Under the pieces are notes generated by a model. It was not told the DNA's origin. It ran no database searches and was given only the letters and a program-made list of their open reading frames with translations. A program made the translations under genes and the position numbers. A DNA stretch of 64,000 nt, from contig CAZMNY010000014.1 in assembly GCA_964567745.1 (NCBI GenBank), positions 62,001 to 126,000 on the forward strand, in the 5' to 3' direction. Below are positions 52,780 to 62,605 of this stretch, piece after piece. The number at the start of each line of letters is the position of its first letter. The first letter of the stretch is position 1. The DNA is from CAZMNY01 sp964567745. GTDB lineage: Bacteria; Planctomycetota; Planctomycetia; Pirellulales; Pirellulaceae.

Positions 52780-54843
52780 TCACTTCTTTTCCGGCTCGAA
52801 CTGTATGGCATCGGCAATGACGTGACCGTTTGCGCCTTGATTGTTGATCTCCACTTCGCCACGACCGTCGAACGAAAAGACTCCAAGCGGCTCAAAAAGA
52901 CCGTCTACGGTTGGCTTCTTACGCTGATCAAGAATGGCGGTCGTCGTGCCTTTGGCATGACGAATGACAACTGTCGTCTCGCTTGAGCGATTGCTAAAAG
53001 CCGAATACGAGGCGCGAACGTGATAGTCGCCCGGCGCGAGTTTCGCTCGATAGATAGCGCGTTTGCGACCCTGCTCAAGATTGCCATCGTGGCGGTATCC
53101 AAGTTCGACGTATGACGGCGTCGAGTTACTCTCGGACCAGGTGCCCACAAATTCAGCATTGGAATCGTCAACGATAACGCCGGGCAACTTGCTCGCAGAG
53201 ATGAGACGCTTTGCCGCAGTCGGGCTCGGCAGGTCGAGCACTTGGCGATCTTTGACAAGCTGACTGCGAAGTCGATCGTAGGGCACGTGCTGGATGACTC
53301 CATCGCGCTCAAGCGCCATTGCGGCCGCTGTCGCCGCGGATTGTCCAAGGACCATGAAAACCGGTTCCATGCGAATCGAACCGAATGCGATATGCGTCGC
53401 GGACAAACAGACCGGCACAAGCAAGTTGCACGCCTCTTGCTCTTTGGGCGTAATGCTGCGATAGCTGACGAGATACGCTCCGCCTGGGGAGACTTGCACG
53501 TCGCCTTCGTCTTGGGCGAAGCCATTCGCATCGACATAACGGTGAACATTGTGCGAATCCATGTTGTAGGAGCCGAGCCCGATCGAGTCCTTCGCAATCC
53601 GCACTCGACGACAATCGAGCTCGCTCATCACATACGACGAAACCATGCGCCTCGACTCGCGCACGTAAATCTGTCTCGGCCAATTGCCGTTGCCTGTGAA
53701 TTCATCCTTCGCCAAGCCCCAACTCTGCGTCAACCGCCTCAGTTCCTCGGGCACGCGAGGATGATGGGCGAGCGTCCACATCAAACCTTTCTGGTAGTCT
53801 TCGTGTTCTTTGAGAATTCTCTCGCGCTCGGCGTAACTCGCCTCGGGATAATCGTGATTCATTCCGATGTAATCGGTCGACACGGCGCCATTGTTGTTCG
53901 TGTCCGTTTTTCCATTAGGCAACATGCCAGGCGCCAACGGCCAACGCAGATCGCCCGCCTCGAAGTTGCGCAACAACAATTCGTACTTGAGCGGGTCGTA
54001 CTTGTCTGGCTTCGTGAAAGGAGTTTGATTGTCAGCGACTTGAGTCATGCACATGCGGTAACAAAACGCTTGCAGTCCCTTGTCTCCTTGGCCGTCCTTG
54101 CCAGGGTCTTGAGCAGCGACGTCGGGCAGGAGCCCGCTGGACGGGTTGCCAGGTTCGACGTAGGGGTCGACGTCTTTCGTGAAGCGATGGTTGTGGGTGT
54201 TTCGTGCTTTTTGCACGCCGTTGAGCGACTCGCCGTATTGCGAATTACTTTCGCGTCCCACGCTGTACGAAACGTCTGACGCGGCCATCAGGTCGCCTTC
54301 GTAGGTCGCGTCGATAAACATCTTGCCTCGATAGATCGCACCGCCTTCGCAACGAATCGAGACAATTTGGTTGCCATTCTTGACGACGCCGCGCGAGCGA
54401 TCGAGTCGACGGTCTCGGTCGACGCGCAAATCGTTTGCCTTTATCCAACGCTCAAAAATCGCCTCGGCGACATGGGGTTCAAACGTCCACATCGCGTCGT
54501 CCAACTCGCGGTACTTGGCGAAGCTGCTTTGCTTTGTGTGAGTCCACGCAGCGTCGTGATCGTAGTGTCGTTTGACCTCTTGATAAAACTCGCGCGCGAC
54601 TCCGCCGATCGCTCGTTTGTCGCCTGTGTCGGTGTAGCCGAGGCCATTTGTTGTGAGTCCGCCGACATGGTCTGTCGGCTCGATCACGACGACCGACAAT
54701 CCCATCCGCTTGGCCTGGACCGCCGCCGCCATTCCGCAACTCGTCGCGCCATAGATGACGAGATCGTGACTCGACTCTTCGCCGAGGAGATTCGTCAGGC
54801 TCGACGCAACAAGAAACAACGACAGCACAAATTCTCGCAACAT
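52780..54843 (-). CDS. Secreted FAD-dependent oxidoreductase with C-terminal sugar-binding-type domain
   Basis: The 687-residue protein has a signal peptide (LREFVLSLFLVASSLTNLLG), an FAD-binding Rossmann segment (DLVIYGATSCGMAAAVQAKRMGLSVVVIEPTDHVGGLTTNGLG, ~31-73) and a GKMFIDATYEGDLMAASDVSYSVGRES stretch typical of the planctomycete FAD-dependent oxidoreductase group (PF12831-like). A second group of motifs lies near residues 400-560 (VRESRRMVSSYVMSELDC, IRMEPVFMVLGQSAATAAAMAL). The last ~150 residues are a beta domain (GDYHVRASYSAFSNRSSETTVVI, EINNQGANGHVIADAIQFEPEKK) of golvesin/xanthan-lyase type. GGAG lies six bases before ATG 54843. Its substrate is unknown. Confidence 0.85.
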   Translation of the reverse strand: MLREFVLSLFLVASSLTNLLGEESSHDLVIYGATSCGMAAAVQAKRMGLSVVVIEPTDHVGGLTTNGLGYTDTGDKRAIGGVAREFYQEVKRHYDHDAAWTHTKQSSFAKYRELDDAMWTFEPHVAEAIFERWIKANDLRVDRDRRLDRSRGVVKNGNQIVSIRCEGGAIYRGKMFIDATYEGDLMAASDVSYSVGRESNSQYGESLNGVQKARNTHNHRFTKDVDPYVEPGNPSSGLLPDVAAQDPGKDGQGDKGLQAFCYRMCMTQVADNQTPFTKPDKYDPLKYELLLRNFEAGDLRWPLAPGMLPNGKTDTNNNGAVSTDYIGMNHDYPEASYAERERILKEHEDYQKGLMWTLAHHPRVPEELRRLTQSWGLAKDEFTGNGNWPRQIYVRESRRMVSSYVMSELDCRRVRIAKDSIGLGSYNMDSHNVHRYVDANGFAQDEGDVQVSPGGAYLVSYRSITPKEQEACNLLVPVCLSATHIAFGSIRMEPVFMVLGQSAATAAAMALERDGVIQHVPYDRLRSQLVKDRQVLDLPSPTAAKRLISASKLPGVIVDDSNAEFVGTWSESNSTPSYVELGYRHDGNLEQGRKRAIYRAKLAPGDYHVRASYSAFSNRSSETTVVIRHAKGTTTAILDQRKKPTVDGLFEPLGVFSFDGRGEVEINNQGANGHVIADAIQFEPEKK

Positions 54844-54966
54844 TGTAGGCTCCATCTAACACGCTAGCTGTGGCTGGAAGCCCGGTCACGCTTTGCGTTG
54901 CTCAGGCAGCGCGAGTTGCTTCATTCCAGAACAAAAAACTCAAAGCGACTCGCGGCAGCCTCTCAA

Positions 54967-57900
54967 TCAAAGATTCTCAAGAATGAAACGCGTCATCAGG
55001 TCTTTCAAATGCCGAGACAAATTCGGAGAGTGCACACTGTGCCGGCTCTTGGGATAGAACATCATCTCGAATGGACGTCGAGCGTTTTGCAGGGCCGACG
55101 CGAATTGGAGCGAATTGCTTAGATGCACGTTATCGTCAATCGTCCCGTGCAACAGCAACAATCGGCCTTGTAAATTCTTCGCCGCTCGCACAGCTGAGCT
55201 GCTCTCGTAGCCCTTCTTGTTATTTTGCGGAAGGTCCATATACCGTTCGGTATAGACGGCGTCATAGTTCTTCCAGTCGGTCACAGGCGCCCCCGCAATC
55301 CCAACGCTAAACGACTTCGAATGGGTCAGAGCGTAGCTGGTCATGTAACCGCCGTAGCTCCAGCCCCAGATTCCGATGCGCCCGTTGTCGACCCAAGATT
55401 GCTGCTTCAGCCAGCCGAGTCCGTCCTCAATGTCCTTCAGCTCCTCCTTGCCCAAGTCACCGTAGATCGGCCACGCATGCTTTGCCGTCCCGCCGGCGGA
55501 TCGGTTGTCGCAGCTCCAAATGACGTAGCCTTGTTGAGCCAACATTTGGTGCCAAAGGTAGGTCGAGCCGCCCCATCGATTGCGGACCGTCGGAGCCTGA
55601 GGGCCGCTGTAGACGTAGCACAGCACCGGATATTTCTTGGACGGATCGAAGTTTGGCGGCTTGATCACGGTCGCGTTGAGCGACACGCCGTCTCGCGCTT
55701 TCACGGTGAAGAATTCCGGCTTGCTTACCTCGTAGTACGACAACCGGTCGGTCAAGTTGGGTTCAATCGTGCGTACGTACGTGCCGTCGGCGCGGCGCAG
55801 GTCGGCCTTCGTCGGCTGCCCTGCCTGACTGTAATAGTCGAAGAAGAATGTGAAATCGTCGTTGAACCGGCCAGCGTGATTTCCCTTCTTGTCGGTCAAC
55901 CGCTGAGGCTCGCCGCCAGCCAACGCCACTCGATAGACTTGGGATTCGCGCGGCCAATCCGGACCGCCAGTGAAATACACCCACTCCTCCGCCTTGTCGA
56001 CGCCGAGCAGTCGTTCGATGTTCCAATCGCCTTTCGTCACGGCCCGAGTTTGCCCGCCGTCAGCGGAAACGTGATAGAGGTGCTTGTAACCGCTTCTTTC
56101 GCTAAGCCAGAGGAAAGCGCCGTCTTCAAGCCAAGTCGGCTCGCCAAGCACGTTGACCCAGGCGCCGGCGTCTTCGTGAATCAAGCGTTGCGGTTCGCCG
56201 CCTGTCGCTGAGACAGCAAAGAGAGTGAGCTCGGTTTGGCGACGATTCTGTGTCTGATAGATAACCCGGCCGCCCTTCTCATCCCATCCAACTCGGACGA
56301 TAAGCGGTTCGTCGCTCTTCTTGCTCTCCGGTTCAATCCACCATGTTTTCCCGCCATCAATCTCGACGACGCCCAATGCGACGTGGGGAAGCGGGTCGCC
56401 CGACTTGGGATAGCGAGTCACTTCGAGGTTCTGACGAACCGGAATGTTGTCCGCGACGGTGTAACGGCCGACCGGTTTTTCATCGAGGCGAAGAAAGGCG
56501 ATGCGCGACGAATCGGGGCTCCACCAAAACGCTTTGAATTTGCCTCGACCGTAAATCTCCTCTTGGTAGACCCAGTCGAGCTGCCCGAACAAACGCTCGG
56601 TCGAGCCCTTCTCGGTGAGCCGCGTCTCTTTTGCCGTTTCGACATCGACGACGAAAAGGGTTTGGTCACGTACAAACGCGACTTGTTTTCCGTCCGCGCT
56701 AAACGTAGCAAATCGTTCGGACCCTTTCGTGTTTGTCAAACGCACAGCCGACTCTTGCCCCGTGCGGTGATAGAACAAGTCGTTGGCGTGGCTGATCAGA
56801 ACTGCGTCCTTTTGCGGGCTCTTCGTCCCGCCGCCGGCCATCTTCTTTGCATCTTTCTTGCTGATCTTCTCGAGCTTCAGCAGAGCTTGCTCAAGCTTCT
56901 CGGTCGATTCTTCCTTGAGCGGAGTCTGCGCGCCGGTGGCTGCGTCGACTTGCACTTTGCGGCCAGCCCAATTTCGGTTGTATCGAGCCTCGCCTTCTCG
57001 CCATTGCAAGCCGGTAGGAAAGACGCCACTGAAGTTGCGACGCTTCTCGGGACCGTAAATCATGTCGAGCGTGAGACGTTTTGTCGGAACGACTCTCTCG
57101 ATTCTCTGAGAAATCACGGCTTTACCATCGGTAACACTCAGCACTGGATAGCCGACGCCTTTCGCAAGCCCGTCAAAAAATCCCCAATGGGCAAGACCGT
57201 CTTCACTTCGAGGCTCGAGCAAGTAGGCTGCGAGCGGCGAAAGTGGCTGATTGCAACGCACGACAAAGTCGCCTTCGCGGATTTCGAGTTCCGTGGCCTT
57301 GCGATCTATTTCCAGGTCCTGGGATCGCCGACCCTGAAAAGCTTTTCGTTGCTTCGTGACTTTCTTGATCGTGTAGCCGTGTCCCTTCGCCGTTGCATCC
57401 TCGAGAACTCGTTCGACTTGAATGCCATGCATCAACAGCCTGTCGGCAACTCGAACCTCAGAGCCTCGCAGCACGTAGGCTCTCGGCATCGTGACTGATT
57501 CGGAGGATTCGTAGCGCGTCATCAGCTTGACCGGAAAGTCTTGCGGCTCACCCTTTACCAGTTTCGTTTGCTTGTAGTGATCCATATCGATCGAATTCGG
57601 CTTGAAACCCGCGACCGAGGCTGAACCATGCGCTTTCAGTTTGGAACGCAATGAAATACTGCCGTCGCCTTCCTGACGACTTGCATTCTCCGCGACGTTA
57701 TCAAGCAGTTTACGAAGCTCATCCTTGCGGGCGATCGCAGTCTCAATGCAGCTGCGAACAAACACGCGGCTCGCCTCGATCCGCCGCTCATATGTCTTGT
57801 AGGCGTAAGCCTCGCTAAGGATGCCGATTCGTCCCCTGAGCCCAACGTACTCCGTGCTGTATCGACCCTGGGGCCCGAATGTTGTCCAGACTTTGTGAGC

Positions 57901-58668
57901 CGGATCAAAGTTTCCGTACTCAAACGTAGCCACATTGCGATCTAAACAACGCTTTTTAACGTTGCCAAGAAAAATGTCATTCACGTACGACCGCAAGTCT
58001 TCGTTAACCAGCGGATTGCGAGGCCCGGAAAACGTCAGGTCATATCGATGAAAGGAACCGTTGGTCGTGTGAGTGTCGATGAACAGGTGTGGATTCCAAT
58101 CGTTGATTGTCTTGACGAGCCCACGCGTTTCGGGCGCGTCGAGCTTGGTAAAGTCGCGATTGAGATCCAGCCCCTGAGCGTTCTCGCGCAAACCGCAACC
58201 GGCTGCTGGCCCCGCTTGTCTCGAACGATGTTCCTTGCCAACTCGGTCATTCGCATCCGCGTTGTAATTCGGAGCAATAAGAAACACGACGTGTTCAAGC
58301 ATCTTGTGCTCGGCGTCCAAAGCCAACTCTCGAGCAATCTCGAGCAAGGCCTCTTTCCCGGCACATTCGCCCGAGTGGATATTGCCTAGCAATAAAACGA
58401 CAAGCCGCGCATCGCCGGCAAGTTGACTGGGCTCAGACACCGGCGGGTTGGCGACGATCAGCAATTCGATGTCCCGAGCCTCAACCGTTTGTCCAGCACG
58501 CGAGCGGACAACGTGAGGCACCTGTTCTGCCAACTGAGCGGCAAACTGCGACACGTCTTGGGACGTCGAGGTGGCTTGGTAGTTGCTAGATTCAGCAACC
58601 GTCTTGGGTTCGGCGGCCAACGCGATCGAGGAGGTCAGCAACACAACGAACAACGCAGCACGGATCAT
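54967..58668 (-). CDS. M14 carboxypeptidase fused to S9 dipeptidyl-peptidase (DPP4-like)
   Basis: The 1233-residue protein has a signal peptide (RAALFVVLLTSSIALAA), then an M14 carboxypeptidase domain, ~30-330: GNIHSGECAGKEALLEIAREL (H98, E101), HLFIDTHTTNGSFHRYDL (third ligand) and RGRIGILSEAYAYKTYERRI with the catalytic glutamate. A linker of ~170 residues follows. From ~600 comes a DPPIV N-type beta-propeller (RFATFSADGKQVAFVRDQTLFVVDVETAKETRLTEKG, FKAFWWSPDSSRIAFLRLDE) and then the alpha/beta-hydrolase: GWSYGGYMTSYAL (S1104), GTIDDNVHLSN (D1178) and SRHSVH (H1210). A complete S9 catalytic triad and M14 zinc site are both readable. It is likely a secreted or periplasmic peptidase that trims peptides from both ends. 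Such a fusion is unusual. Confidence 0.87.
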   Translation of the reverse strand: MIRAALFVVLLTSSIALAAEPKTVAESSNYQATSTSQDVSQFAAQLAEQVPHVVRSRAGQTVEARDIELLIVANPPVSEPSQLAGDARLVVLLLGNIHSGECAGKEALLEIARELALDAEHKMLEHVVFLIAPNYNADANDRVGKEHRSRQAGPAAGCGLRENAQGLDLNRDFTKLDAPETRGLVKTINDWNPHLFIDTHTTNGSFHRYDLTFSGPRNPLVNEDLRSYVNDIFLGNVKKRCLDRNVATFEYGNFDPAHKVWTTFGPQGRYSTEYVGLRGRIGILSEAYAYKTYERRIEASRVFVRSCIETAIARKDELRKLLDNVAENASRQEGDGSISLRSKLKAHGSASVAGFKPNSIDMDHYKQTKLVKGEPQDFPVKLMTRYESSESVTMPRAYVLRGSEVRVADRLLMHGIQVERVLEDATAKGHGYTIKKVTKQRKAFQGRRSQDLEIDRKATELEIREGDFVVRCNQPLSPLAAYLLEPRSEDGLAHWGFFDGLAKGVGYPVLSVTDGKAVISQRIERVVPTKRLTLDMIYGPEKRRNFSGVFPTGLQWREGEARYNRNWAGRKVQVDAATGAQTPLKEESTEKLEQALLKLEKISKKDAKKMAGGGTKSPQKDAVLISHANDLFYHRTGQESAVRLTNTKGSERFATFSADGKQVAFVRDQTLFVVDVETAKETRLTEKGSTERLFGQLDWVYQEEIYGRGKFKAFWWSPDSSRIAFLRLDEKPVGRYTVADNIPVRQNLEVTRYPKSGDPLPHVALGVVEIDGGKTWWIEPESKKSDEPLIVRVGWDEKGGRVIYQTQNRRQTELTLFAVSATGGEPQRLIHEDAGAWVNVLGEPTWLEDGAFLWLSERSGYKHLYHVSADGGQTRAVTKGDWNIERLLGVDKAEEWVYFTGGPDWPRESQVYRVALAGGEPQRLTDKKGNHAGRFNDDFTFFFDYYSQAGQPTKADLRRADGTYVRTIEPNLTDRLSYYEVSKPEFFTVKARDGVSLNATVIKPPNFDPSKKYPVLCYVYSGPQAPTVRNRWGGSTYLWHQMLAQQGYVIWSCDNRSAGGTAKHAWPIYGDLGKEELKDIEDGLGWLKQQSWVDNGRIGIWGWSYGGYMTSYALTHSKSFSVGIAGAPVTDWKNYDAVYTERYMDLPQNNKKGYESSSAVRAAKNLQGRLLLLHGTIDDNVHLSNSLQFASALQNARRPFEMMFYPKSRHSVHSPNLSRHLKDLMTRFILENL

Positions 58669-59024
58669 TCGAGGGGTCCTTATTATGGCAAGTGAAGCAC
58701 TATGATAGCCCAGACGAAGCCGATGTGCGCTGGCGCAATAGAGCTGCCAAATCGAAAATCAGACGGCCTTCGGCAACGCGTTCATGAGGTCGCAGTCTCG
58801 ACCCTAATTATTCAGGTCACGACCACCAACGAGCCCCCTCTCCCACGACGCACGAGACGTTATGTGAAAGACGGGCTTATAGCATTCAAACCTAAGGCGT
58901 TGCCCGTAGGCTACGTTGAGGTAGGCGTTGGCCAACAGGTGCGAGGGGCGACGCGAATAGCCGCCAAGACCCCACGTGCTCGCCCCGTGTCCTTGAATCA
59001 GGTTCATCAGCTACAGCGTTGCCG
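58669..59024. other. Intergenic region with an unexplained sequence segment
   Basis: No gene is supported in these 356 bases. From about 58850 to 59020 the sequence has an even, non-coding-like character with many short G/C-rich words, and an open frame on the minus strand (58804-59007, 67 codons) has no family features and no clear start signal. The segment resembles intergenic elements I associate with this lineage, but I cannot demonstrate that. Confidence 0.3.
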
Positions 59025-61172
59025 CTATCTCTCAGCTTGTGCCCGAAGTGATTCGCCTTCGGAGCGAGCGAACTTCATAAACGCGTCGAGGGTCGATAGC
59101 TTCTCAACGGCAAGCGCACCTGTTGCCTCTGGACCGCCGATCCTCCCCCCTGCACGACTCCATTGCTCGGCGGCAAACAGAGCCACTGACGGGTCGTAAT
59201 TACGAAGTTCCGCGAGCAGCGGCTTGAGCTTTCCATCTGTCTTGCTCATCACGTCGCGCGCCAACTCTCGAGCAGATTTCCATTGCCCATCCCCGTCGGC
59301 ATCGATGCGAACGACGCCGGTGCATCCGAAAACGAAAGGCCGCCACTCGGTTGAGCTCGGTTGATAAGGCTTGGCGACCGGCCAGTGCAAACCGCGAACG
59401 CCGGGCCCTCGGGCGACAGCGACAAGATGAATGTCGTGACTCATCCGGCCCAGTCGCCACTTCACCGTCGACTTGACGCCCGCAATACGGCGCCGTTGTT
59501 CGGGAATTTCGCGGGTTCGAATTAGGCATCCGTTGGCGAAAAGATCGACACGCTCGGCCGTTGTCCACGCTGGTCCCTGCACCCTCACTTCAACTTCGAC
59601 GGCCTCTTTTGAAGGTCCGTCGCTATCGGTCCCGACTTTGCGCTTCAGAGTTCCGCCCGATCGAACTCCATTCACCTTCATATCGACCAGCAACCCCAGG
59701 CTCACGAGAACTCGGCCCGCAATGAAGCTCGACACGGCATCGTCCACATCAATTTCGCCGGGCTTTGTATCGTCGACGTAGACATACGATCGACCTTGGC
59801 CAACGATCTTCCGCGCGACTTCGTGAGAATCGCTCGAACCGATCGCGGTGATTGCCTGGCCGCCGTTGACTATCGTCAGCCAATCGTGAAACAGAACCAT
59901 TGGATCCGACTGTAGAGCGGCGGAGTTGATCAGCTCGAGCCCATTGGCCTGCAGTGTTCGATTGTCTAAACGCGTGCCTGTCGCGCCGATCATGTTCTCT
60001 GGGTCGAAGGGCGTGAAGCCGGAGTGCACGTCTCGAGGGTGGTTGATGATTGCAAAGCGAACGTCGGGCGTTGCGTAGATGCTTTTGAACAACGCCTCCC
60101 AACTGGGAGCCTTGTGATTGGAGGGCTCGGCGGTCGCCGTTGCCGGAAAGACATTGAAGTGGCCAAATTTCGTGGTGACTTCATTGCCTATGATGGGAGT
60201 TACATACGAAGCGACTTTGTACCGTTTCAAATAGGGTCGGTAGTCGACGTGAACGTTGTGATCCGTCGCCACCGCTAGCTCAATGCCTTCGCCCGCCAGC
60301 GTAATCATTCGCTCGGCCAACGACGCATCGCCGTGCCTCGAAACCTCGAACGTGTGCACATGAGTATCGCAGGCCGCCAACCCGCTTGTCTCAACGACGC
60401 GATTGACCCGAAACATTAACTCGGTCGAACTGCCGGTTTCCATCTTTATCGCGCGCCGTGACAAGTCGTATTCGAAGCCGCGACCGCACAAGACGGTGTA
60501 GTCTCCGGACGCCAATCCGATCTCGGCTCGCCCGGTCGAGCTGTAGACGACGCCCGGCCGAATCGCCAAATGGTCATTCGATTGTGCGCCTATCGCCGAC
60601 CGCGATCCTGCGCTGTTCAATATTGTGAATCGACATGGGATCGGCTGTCCCTCGCTGTCTTTGGCGATCAAGGTGATCCGCGACTCGCCAAGCGATTCCG
60701 CGCGAGGGCGATCGTCAATCCAAACGCCTCCGATTCGCACGTCGTCGCCCCGCTCGCCAGTCGCCTCGATCACGAGTCGGTTGACGCCCGCGACAATTGC
60801 GCCCGGCGCCAACTCCCAGACCTCCACCATGTCATTCTCATCGCTGAACAACCGGCCGAGCCGCTTGCCGTTGAGCACGACCTGCCATGCTTCTTTGACA
60901 TCGACTCGGCGCAAACCCAATGTCCAAGGCTTCGTGTTGGGCTCCGCGGTAAATGGAATCATCAACTTCGAGCCGTTGGCGCGCTCAGGGAAACTCGACC
61001 ACTCGCGCCGATCACCGCTTCGCAGATGGGTCATTTCCTTGTGAAGAATTCGCCGTTTCGCGTGAGCTGTCATGGACGTGCCGAAGACGATGACCGCTGC
61101 CAGACAAAAAGCCAGCCGGGCTATGAATGACAAAAGCAAACTTGATGCTTGAGTTCTCACAATCACTCCCAT
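59025..61172 (-). CDS. Secreted PHP-type metal-dependent hydrolase (CehA/McbA-like)
   Basis: The 715-residue protein has an N-terminal signal or anchor (SLLLSFIARLAFCLAAVIVFGTSMTAHA), a beta domain with IPFTAEPNTKPWTLGLRRVDVKEAWQVVLNGKRLGRLF, and a PHP-like core: LAACDTHVHTFEVSRHGDASLAERMITLAGEGIELAVATDHNVHVDYRPYL, VTPIIGNEVTTKFGHFNVFPA, FAIINHPRDVHSGF and ITAIGSSDSHEVARKIVGQGRSYVYV, which together supply the histidines and acids of a PHP phosphoesterase or hydrolase. The usual CehA family arrangement follows this order. TTG 61178 is possible, but ATG 61172 is preferred. Substrate unknown. Confidence 0.85.
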   Translation of the reverse strand: MGVIVRTQASSLLLSFIARLAFCLAAVIVFGTSMTAHAKRRILHKEMTHLRSGDRREWSSFPERANGSKLMIPFTAEPNTKPWTLGLRRVDVKEAWQVVLNGKRLGRLFSDENDMVEVWELAPGAIVAGVNRLVIEATGERGDDVRIGGVWIDDRPRAESLGESRITLIAKDSEGQPIPCRFTILNSAGSRSAIGAQSNDHLAIRPGVVYSSTGRAEIGLASGDYTVLCGRGFEYDLSRRAIKMETGSSTELMFRVNRVVETSGLAACDTHVHTFEVSRHGDASLAERMITLAGEGIELAVATDHNVHVDYRPYLKRYKVASYVTPIIGNEVTTKFGHFNVFPATATAEPSNHKAPSWEALFKSIYATPDVRFAIINHPRDVHSGFTPFDPENMIGATGTRLDNRTLQANGLELINSAALQSDPMVLFHDWLTIVNGGQAITAIGSSDSHEVARKIVGQGRSYVYVDDTKPGEIDVDDAVSSFIAGRVLVSLGLLVDMKVNGVRSGGTLKRKVGTDSDGPSKEAVEVEVRVQGPAWTTAERVDLFANGCLIRTREIPEQRRRIAGVKSTVKWRLGRMSHDIHLVAVARGPGVRGLHWPVAKPYQPSSTEWRPFVFGCTGVVRIDADGDGQWKSARELARDVMSKTDGKLKPLLAELRNYDPSVALFAAEQWSRAGGRIGGPEATGALAVEKLSTLDAFMKFARSEGESLRAQAER

Positions 61173-61273
61173 GACCAACTGAGGCGTTTCAACTTGGATT
61201 GAAAGCCCGTCATTGTAACGGAGTGAGAGCGCGGCGGAGAACTCGAACGGCGTTCGGTAAAGAATCGAGCGAC

Positions 61274-62047
61274 TTATTGACGAGGAATCCGAAACCTAAT
61301 TCGGAGCTTCTCTGTTGTCGCCACTGCGCGGCCGCCTTGAAACGCGGGGCGCCCGCGCCAACTTGACACCGCAGTCACCGCCGCCTGATCCAACTCGGCA
61401 TACCCCGTCGATTCGGCGACTTCCACTCGCTCGACGACACCCTTTGCAGAAACGTAAAGCCGCAGTACGACTTCGCCCTCATGACCCAACGCATGGGCCT
61501 GCGGCGGATACTTGGGCGCTCGAGTGACTGAGAAGTTTGGCGGAGTTCGCTCGTCGACGCCGATCCGCTGAGGCGGCTTGACTCGCACAACCACTGGTCG
61601 CGCGGTGCGTCTGCGTTTTACGATTTTGGCGGCTGCCGGCTCTGCCTCCGCCGAATCTCGCTGGTCGTTTCGTCGAGTACTACGGCTTTCCGGCACAGCC
61701 TCGTCCACTGCCGGCTCCACTCGTTCTGGCTTGCTTCCGACCACTTGTTGGGCTCGCTCGCGAGTCGCCAACGCCAACTGCGATGTCGGTGACGCGGTCG
61801 CGACCGGCTCAACGCTCGCCATTTTCATCGGCGTCAACTCGACCTCAATCGGAGTCGGTGTCGGCGGCTCGAGCCAGGAAGCTTGCAGTGTCAAAGGCGA
61901 ACTTGTCTGCTTTCCGTGAAAAGTGACTTGGTCCGGAAGCGATATCGACCAGAGAGTCACCACGGCCAAGGCGCCGACATGAGTGGCTGCGGAAATCGCA
62001 ATCGAGATGCTAGTAAATCGCGGAAAAAGCAACTGTCGACGGTCCAT
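61274..62047 (-). CDS. TonB-like energy transducer
   Basis: The 257-residue protein has one N-terminal membrane helix (SISIAISAATHVGALAVVTLWSISL), a long P/E/R-rich periplasmic linker and a C-terminal TonB domain: APKYPPQAHALGHEGEVVLRLYVSAKGVVERVEVAESTGYAELDQAAVTAVSSWRGRPAFQGG, with the YPPQAHALGHEGEVVLR segment that is characteristic. It would couple proton-motive force to outer-membrane transport together with ExbBD, none of which is found nearby. It is monocistronic and sits beside the PHP hydrolase gene with 101 bases between. Confidence 0.88.
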   Translation of the reverse strand: MDRRQLLFPRFTSISIAISAATHVGALAVVTLWSISLPDQVTFHGKQTSSPLTLQASWLEPPTPTPIEVELTPMKMASVEPVATASPTSQLALATRERAQQVVGSKPERVEPAVDEAVPESRSTRRNDQRDSAEAEPAAAKIVKRRRTARPVVVRVKPPQRIGVDERTPPNFSVTRAPKYPPQAHALGHEGEVVLRLYVSAKGVVERVEVAESTGYAELDQAAVTAVSSWRGRPAFQGGRAVATTEKLRIRFRIPRQ

Positions 62048-62374
62048 TCAAAAGTGTTCGAGCAAAAGTGTCTAGTCGAAAGGATTTTTTAAGCTCTCAC
62101 CCTATCCTAATCGTTGCGGGTGGAATCGACTATCAGCTACCTTTAGGCAGGCTCATCTACGCTGGCTGCAACTGCAGGAATAATCGCCGTTTTCGTCAAA
62201 TTCGACGTCTCGCGATGGCTCACTTCGTGCGAGATTTCACAATCTAATTCGTTGAAAGGGCCTGAAAATGTTCCGATTGTTGTTGGCGATTCATTTCAAA
62301 TAGTGTCATAATGCGGCGTCACATCTCAGGGGTGTTCACCCTTTTCGGAACAGGCAAAGAGAAAGAGGTGTACC
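62048..62374. other. Intergenic region holding the promoter region of the small gene
   Basis: These 327 bases separate the divergent TonB-like and small-protein genes. Besides the -35/-10 pair at 62284-62313, a GGGTG-TT-CACCC hairpin is seen at 62331-62342. No other gene is visible. Confidence 0.5.
62284..62313 (+). promoter_or_regulatory. Putative sigma-70 promoter of the 69-residue protein gene
   Basis: TTGGCG (62284-62289) and CATAAT (62308-62313) are separated by 18 bases and lie 62 bases before the ATG. The downstream leader contains a small GGGTG/CACCC hairpin before the Shine-Dalgarno sequence. Confidence 0.5.
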
Positions 62375-62584
62375 ATGGCACGACGTAGGTCGATTGCGCG
62401 CGATCCTGCGCCGACGGAAATTGAAAACCGTTGTGCGGAGATTCGCAGAGGTTGGAGCGAGATGACTCATCGAGTCCGAGCCGGTTACGGTCGGAACTAC
62501 GAAGCAGTCGCTCAGAACGAAGCTTGGCTGCCTCCGGTAGTCAACTCTTTGGATCTGGATCTCGATCCAGCGTGGGATTGGTAA
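62375..62584 (+). CDS. Small protein of unknown function, 69 residues
   Basis: MARRRSIARDPAPTEIENRCAEIRRGWSEMTHRVRAGYGRNYEAVAQNEAWLPPVVNSLDLDLDPAWDW was read in full; the N-terminal half is basic, the end acidic with two tryptophans. No signal peptide, membrane segment or known domain is seen. Support for a real gene is good: an AGAGGTG Shine-Dalgarno, a candidate promoter 62 bases upstream of the ATG, and a strong terminator 22 bases after the stop. It may bind RNA or a partner protein, which is only a guess from charge. Family unknown to me. Confidence 0.7.
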   Translation: MARRRSIARDPAPTEIENRCAEIRRGWSEMTHRVRAGYGRNYEAVAQNEAWLPPVVNSLDLDLDPAWDW

Positions 62585-62605
62585 CCCAACTCACGAGTCA
62601 AACTC

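Noticed and set aside
53242..57498. Plus-strand open frames 53242-54279, 55225-56211 and 56236-57498
   Set aside because: They lie opposite the FAD oxidoreductase and the protease fusion and show no family features or starts.
58804..59007. Minus-strand frame of 67 codons (possible small protein)
   Set aside because: No Shine-Dalgarno, no family and a composition like the surrounding intergenic DNA; left as unexplained sequence.
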